Program-made: the position numbers and the translations under genes
The notes under the pieces: model-generated
The model's input: the letters and a program-made list of their open reading frames with translations, nothing else
Database searches by the model: none
Told to the model about the DNA's origin: nothing
Assembly (NCBI GenBank): GCA_029287815.1
Contig: JARFQK010000405.1
Location: forward strand, 1-10,067
Direction of reading: 5' to 3'
DNA from: Gammaproteobacteria bacterium
Lineage (GTDB): Bacteria > Pseudomonadota > Gammaproteobacteria > SZUA-229
DNA: 10,067 nucleotides
Part shown: piece after piece, positions 5,931 to 10,067 of the stretch
How positions within the stretch are numbered: position 1 is the first letter of the stretch
Layout: each line of letters starts with the position of its first letter

Positions 5931-7294
5931 GCGCTTGCCTCCGGCTCAGGTACTTCCACGGGCGTGCCTCCGCGCTCCACAGCCACCTGCGCTATTCGAT
6001 GCCCATCCAACGCGAGCACGGTCATCATAATACCCTCGATTTGCACACTATCGCCGACTCCGGCTAGTCGATCAAGATGTCGATACAGCACACCGCCCAC
6101 GGTAGTCATGCGCGGGTCTTCGATACTGAAGTGGGTCAGATTATTGAAGTCGGAAAGCTTCATGTCTCCCGGCACGACATACCGGTTTTCGTCCTGCTCT
6201 TCGTAGAGATGCTGTCCTGCCACCGGCCCCAGTAGGTGGCCAAAGATAAAACGTAACACCGCCTTCATGGTGATCAATCCGTCGACGCCGCCGAATTCAT
6301 TAATCACAACGGCTGCCTGAGTGCCGTTGTTCTGAAAGAACTGGAACATCTCATCGACCTTTTTTGTCGGTGGCGCTCCGACTGGCGAGTGCAGAAAATC
6401 CTCCAGTTTCAGCGCTGAGATATCTTTTTGCCCCACAACATATGAAACGAGATCCTCCGCATGCAGAAACCCGACTATGTTATCGCGATGGCCGCGGTAT
6501 ACCGGTAGCCGATTGTGCCGATACTGATGCACCCGCTCAACGATTTCCGTCATTGGCAGGTCAGCATCGATAAACAGAGTCTGGGTGCGAGGGGTCATGA
6601 TCTCTACGATTTCCGTGGTACCAGCGGCCAAAAGATTGTAGACGAGGGTCCGCTCAGTGGGGGTAATACCACCCTCCTCTTCGGCCTCAGTCACCAGCGT
6701 TTTGAATTCATCGATGTGCAACAGGTTTTCCGGCGCCTTTTCTTGGCCGACAATCAGTGTCGCGACACGATCGGCGACGAAGCGAACGGCGATACGTAGC
6801 GGGGCGACGAGGCGTACCCAAATCGTGAGGGGAGCGGCGACCACACGCGAACTGTAGCGTACGGGATTAGACACTGCGATCGTCTTTGGTGTGACCTCGC
6901 CAAAGAGCAGCAACAGAGGTACCATCAAGGCAATATTAATCCATTCAGCCTTCGCGGAACCATAAAGCAATACCAGTATTGCTGCCATGTTGGCGGCAGA
7001 CGCCACATTAATCAACTCATTGCCGCAGAGTATGGAGATGATCAGGCGTCGTGGTTGTTCCAACAAACGGTAGAGTGCATTCGTGCGGGGATCGCGCTCG
7101 CGGCGCAGTTTCTGTAAATCGAGCTGCGATAGTGAAAAAAGCGCCGTTTCAGAACTGGAAAAGAATGCCGAACCGGCCAGTAAAAAACACTGTAACACGA
7201 GTCGGGCGACTATTTCAGGTTCGAGCAGACGCGCAGTATCGAAGGCGAGGGTATCGCCAAAGGCATTTAAAAGAGCGCCCAGTTCAGACATCAC
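5927..7294 (-). CDS. CNNM/CorC (HlyC) family divalent-cation efflux protein, 455 residues
   Basis: This is the middle gene of the CNNM trio. A 25-residue polar lead precedes the DUF21 membrane domain (about 28-180), which carries F-F-S-S-S-E-T-A-L-F-S-L (44-55), C-G-N-E-L-I-N-V (90-97) and F-G-E-V-T-P-K-T-I-A (131-140). The CBS pair (about 228-350) holds M-T-P-R-T-Q-T-L (233-240), H-N-R-L-P-V-Y (260-266) and I-N-E-F-G-G-V-D-G-L-I-T (331-342). A CorC_HlyC domain (about 365-440) follows, with T-T-V-G-G (397-401). The SSSE signature in place of SGSE separates it from its downstream neighbour, so the two are not a recent duplication. Expected role: Mg2+/Co2+ efflux regulated by nucleotide. GAGG precedes a GTG at 7294 by seven bases and the ATG at 7291 by ten; the two starts differ by one residue. 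It begins about 40 nt after the 350-residue gene and overlaps the next gene by 1-4 nt. Confidence 0.92.
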   Translation of the reverse strand: MMSELGALLNAFGDTLAFDTARLLEPEIVARLVLQCFLLAGSAFFSSSETALFSLSQLDLQKLRRERDPRTNALYRLLEQPRRLIISILCGNELINVASAANMAAILVLLYGSAKAEWINIALMVPLLLLFGEVTPKTIAVSNPVRYSSRVVAAPLTIWVRLVAPLRIAVRFVADRVATLIVGQEKAPENLLHIDEFKTLVTEAEEEGGITPTERTLVYNLLAAGTTEIVEIMTPRTQTLFIDADLPMTEIVERVHQYRHNRLPVYRGHRDNIVGFLHAEDLVSYVVGQKDISALKLEDFLHSPVGAPPTKKVDEMFQFFQNNGTQAAVVINEFGGVDGLITMKAVLRFIFGHLLGPVAGQHLYEEQDENRYVVPGDMKLSDFNNLTHFSIEDPRMTTVGGVLYRHLDRLAGVGDSVQIEGIMMTVLALDGHRIAQVAVERGGTPVEVPEPEASA

Positions 7295-7333
7295 ATCGCG
7301 CCCTCAGCAACCTCTTTTGCCAATTGAGAGCGT

Positions 7334-8386
7334 TCATGGGCTGGGTGCACCAGCGAACTTCCCATGGTTTTGCGGAGCGTGCTCTACGATACCGCGCATC
7401 AAACGTCCAAGCAAATCGGTACCGGTGACCACACGGGGATTATCATCCCAGATTAAAATGACGTCATAGGTGATGACGTTATCCTCTTTTGAGTGCGGGT
7501 CAAAGCGTAAACTCATGATCACGTCGCCCAGGCGTTCGTTTCTGTCGCGAACGACAACAGGACGATGACAGAAAGTGTAGGGGTTAGTATGCTGACGGCG
7601 AAACAGCGCATGACGGATAAATCCGTCTGCGTCCAACACCAGACGAGGCATGTTTTGCTCATCGGCAATGACAACCCATGGCTTGCCGGAAGCTTCCACC
7701 TGTCGAAGAAAATGATCGCTTGTGCTATCCCCGAAATCCGGGAACAGCGGAATTCCTCGCTTTGTTGGCAGGCAAATAATACTCTCGGGATCCAGGGGGA
7801 CGCCTTCCTGCTCAATAGGAAGATCGTCGATGGTAAGGAAGTTCATGGCGCCGATAGCTTCGATTCGATCCACCTCTGTCTCCTCGGAGAGCATATGGCG
7901 GCGGAGGATCTCTTTCAAATCCTGTTCGCGAAAGTATGTAATCACCTCTCTACCGAGCCAGGCATCCAGAACAAGGGCCGATGGCTTGGCCACGGGAAAG
8001 AGTAAAATCTGGTAAAACCGCAAAACAGGCGCAAGCAAGGTTGCCATCTTCAGGGCATTGCGGGAGAAATACGCCTGTGGCGCGATCTCACCGCAGATAG
8101 TGATCAAAATGGTAGAAAACGCGAATGCCACAACGCCCGCTAGAACGGAGTCGGATAGCAATGTTAAGAGTACATTGATACCGACATTTCCCCACAGGAT
8201 AGTGGTCAATACGAAGTTCGAATCACGACGTAGATCCAACACCTTTTGCGCGGCCAGGTTGCCGCCCGCCACCTCCACCTCCAGATTCAGACGGTTGAGA
8301 CTGAATACCGCAAGATTGAGGCCTGAAAACATTGCAGACTGTGTCAAGCAGAGTGTAATGCCTAGCCAGATTACGATCTCTGTCAT
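7334..8386 (-). CDS. DUF21/CNNM-domain protein of the eukaryote-like (FSGLNL) type, 350 residues
   Basis: This is the first gene of the CNNM cluster. The DUF21 membrane domain (about 1-145) carries A-M-F-S-G-L-N-L-A-V-F-S-L (18-30), W-G-N-V-G-I-N-V-L-L-T-L-L-S-D (65-79), S-T-I-L-I-T-I-C-G-E-I-A-P-Q-A (91-105) and L-L-F-P-V-A-K-P (128-135). The FSGLNL and GEI-x-PQA forms are those I recall from animal and yeast CNNM proteins; most bacterial CorC proteins have SGSE and GE-x-x-PK. The cytosolic part (about 180-335) is compatible with a CBS pair by position. Only the second half, with P-V-V-V-R-D-R-N-E-R-L-G-D-V-I and V-I-L-I-W-D-D-N-P, still looks like CBS. There is no CorC_HlyC domain. The start ATG at 8386 has only a weak ribosome site (GGGTG). 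Expected role: divalent-cation transport or its regulation, probably in concert with the two full CorC proteins. Confidence 0.88.
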   Translation of the reverse strand: MTEIVIWLGITLCLTQSAMFSGLNLAVFSLNRLNLEVEVAGGNLAAQKVLDLRRDSNFVLTTILWGNVGINVLLTLLSDSVLAGVVAFAFSTILITICGEIAPQAYFSRNALKMATLLAPVLRFYQILLFPVAKPSALVLDAWLGREVITYFREQDLKEILRRHMLSEETEVDRIEAIGAMNFLTIDDLPIEQEGVPLDPESIICLPTKRGIPLFPDFGDSTSDHFLRQVEASGKPWVVIADEQNMPRLVLDADGFIRHALFRRQHTNPYTFCHRPVVVRDRNERLGDVIMSLRFDPHSKEDNVITYDVILIWDDNPRVVTGTDLLGRLMRGIVEHAPQNHGKFAGAPSP

Positions 8387-8474
8387 ATAACACCCGTGGG
8401 CAGCATCGGCTCCAGCACACCATCTCTAACTTTCGCCCTGGTCTTAACGCTGTCTACACCCCCGGGGACGACCA

Positions 8475-8502
8475 TGGCAGGCGCTAAATCTTACGCCTGC
8501 CA
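8475..8502 (-). terminator. Hairpin just after groEL, no T-run
   Basis: TGGCAGGCG (8475-8483) and CGCCTGCCA (8494-8502) form a perfect nine-base stem around a ten-base loop that can add three more A-T pairs. It begins eight bases past the groEL stop (8511-8513). No T-run follows on the leftward strand, so it may stabilise or process the groEL mRNA, or act as a partial terminator that lets some transcription run on into the CNNM cluster. No clear promoter is visible in 8387-8474. Confidence 0.4.
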
Positions 8503-8510
8503 GTTACTTA

Positions 8511-10067
8511 TCAGTAGCCCCCCATTTCTCCCATACCGGGCGATACGTATGCTTCCTTTTTGGGTAACTCGGCGACCATAGCCTCCGTTGTGATCATCAG
8601 CCCCGCGATGGAGGCCGCATTCTGCAAGGCCACCCGTACGACCTTGGTCGGGTCCAGTATTCCCATTTCGATCATGTCGCCATATTCGGCGGTCTGGGCA
8701 TTGTATCCATAGTTTCCCTCATGCTCTTTTACCTTATTCAGAACCACCGACGGCTCCAGCCCCGCATTCACCATGATTTCCCTAAGCGGTTGTTCCATCG
8801 CCCGAAGTACAATCTTGACACCCATTTCCTGGTCAGGATTATCGCCTTTCAAACCCTGCGCCTGCACAGCCTGCGTCATGCGCACCAGCGCCACGCCCCC
8901 ACCAGGCACCACGCCTTCCTCAACGGCCGCCCGCGTCGCATGCATGGCGTCCTCGACACGGTCCTTCTTCTCCTTCATCGCCGTTTCCGTGGCAGCGCCC
9001 ACCTTGAGTTCCGCCACGCCGCCGGACAGCTTGGCAAGGCGTTCCTGCAGCTTCTCCTTGTCGTAGTCGGAGGTCGCATCATCGATCTGCCGACGCATCT
9101 GCTGAACGCGCCCCTTGATCTCATCAGGCTTACCGTTGCCGCCGATCAGTGTGGTATTGTCCTTGGCGACGATAATCTTCCTGACCGAACCCAGCTCATC
9201 CAGGCTGGTCTTTTCCAGCGTCAGGCCGGTCTCTTCAGAAATCACCTCGCCACCCGTCAGAACAGCAATATCCTGCAGCATCGCCTTGCGCCGATCCCCG
9301 AACCCGGGCGCCTTGACAGCAGCCACCTTGATAATACCGCGCACCGCGTTGATCACCAGCGTTGCCAACGCCTCACCCTCCACGTCCTCGGCAATGATCA
9401 GCAAGGGTTTCCCTGCCTTGGCAACGGCTTCCAATAAGGGCAACATGTCCCTGATATTGGAGAGCTTCTTGTCATATAACAGGATAAACGCGTCCTCCAG
9501 TTCCGTCGCCATATCTTCGGGTTTATTGATGAAATAGGGTGACAGATAGCCACGATCGAACTGCATACCCTCGACGACATCCAATTCGTTCGCCATCCCG
9601 GAGCCTTCCTCCACGGTGATAACGCCTTCCTTGCCCACCTTCTCCATAGCCGAAGCGATCAAGGCGCCGATCTCCTCGTCCCCATTAGCCGAGACTGTCC
9701 CCACTTGGGCGATTGCCTGACTGTCTTCACACGCGATGGTGAGATGTTTCAGCTCCTCTATCGTTGCCTCGACGGCCTTATCGATGCCGCGTTTGATATC
9801 CATCGGATTCATCCCCGCCGTCACCGACTTCAGTCCCTCCTGAAAAATGGACTGGGCGAGCACGGCGGCTGTAGTCGTCCCGTCACCAGCGATCTCAGAG
9901 GTCTTGGTGGACACCTCTTTTACCATCTGTGCACCCATGTTTTCGAACGGATTCTCGAGCTCAACCTCTTTTGCCACCGAGACACCATCCTTTGTAATCG
10001 CGGGACCGCCAAACGATCTTTGCATCACGACATTGCGTCCTCGTGGCCCCAGCGTCGCCTTGACCGC
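8511..10067 (-). CDS. groEL: Chaperonin GroEL (HSP60), N-terminal ~25 residues outside the window
   Basis: GroEL forms the double-ring ATP-driven folding chamber that works with GroES. The visible 518 residues start at A-V-K-A-T-L-G-P-R-G-R-N-V-V, which matches E. coli GroEL from about residue 26. Family marks are all present: the phosphate-binding G-D-G-T-T-T-A, E-G-M-Q-F-D-R-G-Y-L-S-P-Y-F, L-I-I-A-E-D-V-E-G-E-A-L-A-T-L, A-P-G-F-G-D-R-R-K-A-M-L-Q-D-I, V-E-D-A-M-H-A-T-R-A-A-V-E-E-G with the catalytic aspartate (E. coli D398), and G-I-L-D-P-T-K-V. The likely total is near 543 residues. The C-terminus is short (S-P-G-M-G-E-M-G-G-Y) and has no string of Gly-Gly-Met repeats. groES is normally just upstream of groEL and would lie beyond the right edge. 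The frame is open to the window end, so the gene is partial here and not broken. Confidence 0.97.
   Translation of the reverse strand, partial: AVKATLGPRGRNVVMQRSFGGPAITKDGVSVAKEVELENPFENMGAQMVKEVSTKTSEIAGDGTTTAAVLAQSIFQEGLKSVTAGMNPMDIKRGIDKAVEATIEELKHLTIACEDSQAIAQVGTVSANGDEEIGALIASAMEKVGKEGVITVEEGSGMANELDVVEGMQFDRGYLSPYFINKPEDMATELEDAFILLYDKKLSNIRDMLPLLEAVAKAGKPLLIIAEDVEGEALATLVINAVRGIIKVAAVKAPGFGDRRKAMLQDIAVLTGGEVISEETGLTLEKTSLDELGSVRKIIVAKDNTTLIGGNGKPDEIKGRVQQMRRQIDDATSDYDKEKLQERLAKLSGGVAELKVGAATETAMKEKKDRVEDAMHATRAAVEEGVVPGGGVALVRMTQAVQAQGLKGDNPDQEMGVKIVLRAMEQPLREIMVNAGLEPSVVLNKVKEHEGNYGYNAQTAEYGDMIEMGILDPTKVVRVALQNAASIAGLMITTEAMVAELPKKEAYVSPGMGEMGGY

Noticed and set aside
8721..9437. 238-codon forward frame opposite groEL
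   Set aside because: It is a shadow of the well-conserved groEL coding sequence, with low-complexity His/Arg/Leu content and no family likeness.

Overview
The window looks like chromosomal DNA of a gammaproteobacterium. The inference rests on an E. coli-like GroEL, a Gram-negative mix of inner-membrane families (DUF599, MarC/YhgN, PsiE, CorC/HlyC) and Shine-Dalgarno sites of the usual AGGAGG/GGAGG type. No marker allows a genus call. There are no tRNA, rRNA, CRISPR or transposase genes; the only mobile-like item is a small palindromic repeat element of about 169 bp.

Layout. Positions 1-4582 read rightwards: the last 39 codons of a DUF599-like membrane protein; a LOG-family gene (lysine-decarboxylase-like Rossmann fold) cut off after its first half; a small protein with two CBS domains and a C-terminal membrane anchor; a gap of 382 nt with no convincing gene; a GT4 glycosyltransferase; a MarC-family membrane protein; the palindromic element; and a PsiE-family membrane protein. 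These are loosely spaced, apparently individual transcription units and not an obvious pathway operon. Positions 4668-10067 read leftwards and converge on psiE: groEL (its first ~25 residues lie beyond the right edge), then a compact cluster of three different CNNM/CorC-type (DUF21) proteins. The last two of the three overlap at a TGATG junction and are probably translationally coupled.

How the genes may work together. The three DUF21 proteins belong to the family of Mg2+/Co2+ efflux transporters regulated by cytosolic CBS domains. They represent three architectures: a short one with the FSGLNL signature that resembles animal CNNM proteins and has a degenerate CBS pair, a 455-residue CorC-like one, and a 420-residue CorC/HlyC one. 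They could form a hetero-oligomeric or functionally layered divalent-cation export system. The CBS protein at 977-1489 is a separate putative nucleotide sensor at the membrane, about 3 kb away and on the opposite strand, so any link to the CNNM cluster is speculative.

Most interesting points: the CNNM trio with its eukaryote-like member, the palindromic element whose outermost bases seem to supply the marC stop codon, the half-length LOG gene, the tail-anchored CBS protein, and a GroEL without the usual Gly-Gly-Met tail. I see no clear evidence of a wholly new defence or mobile system.
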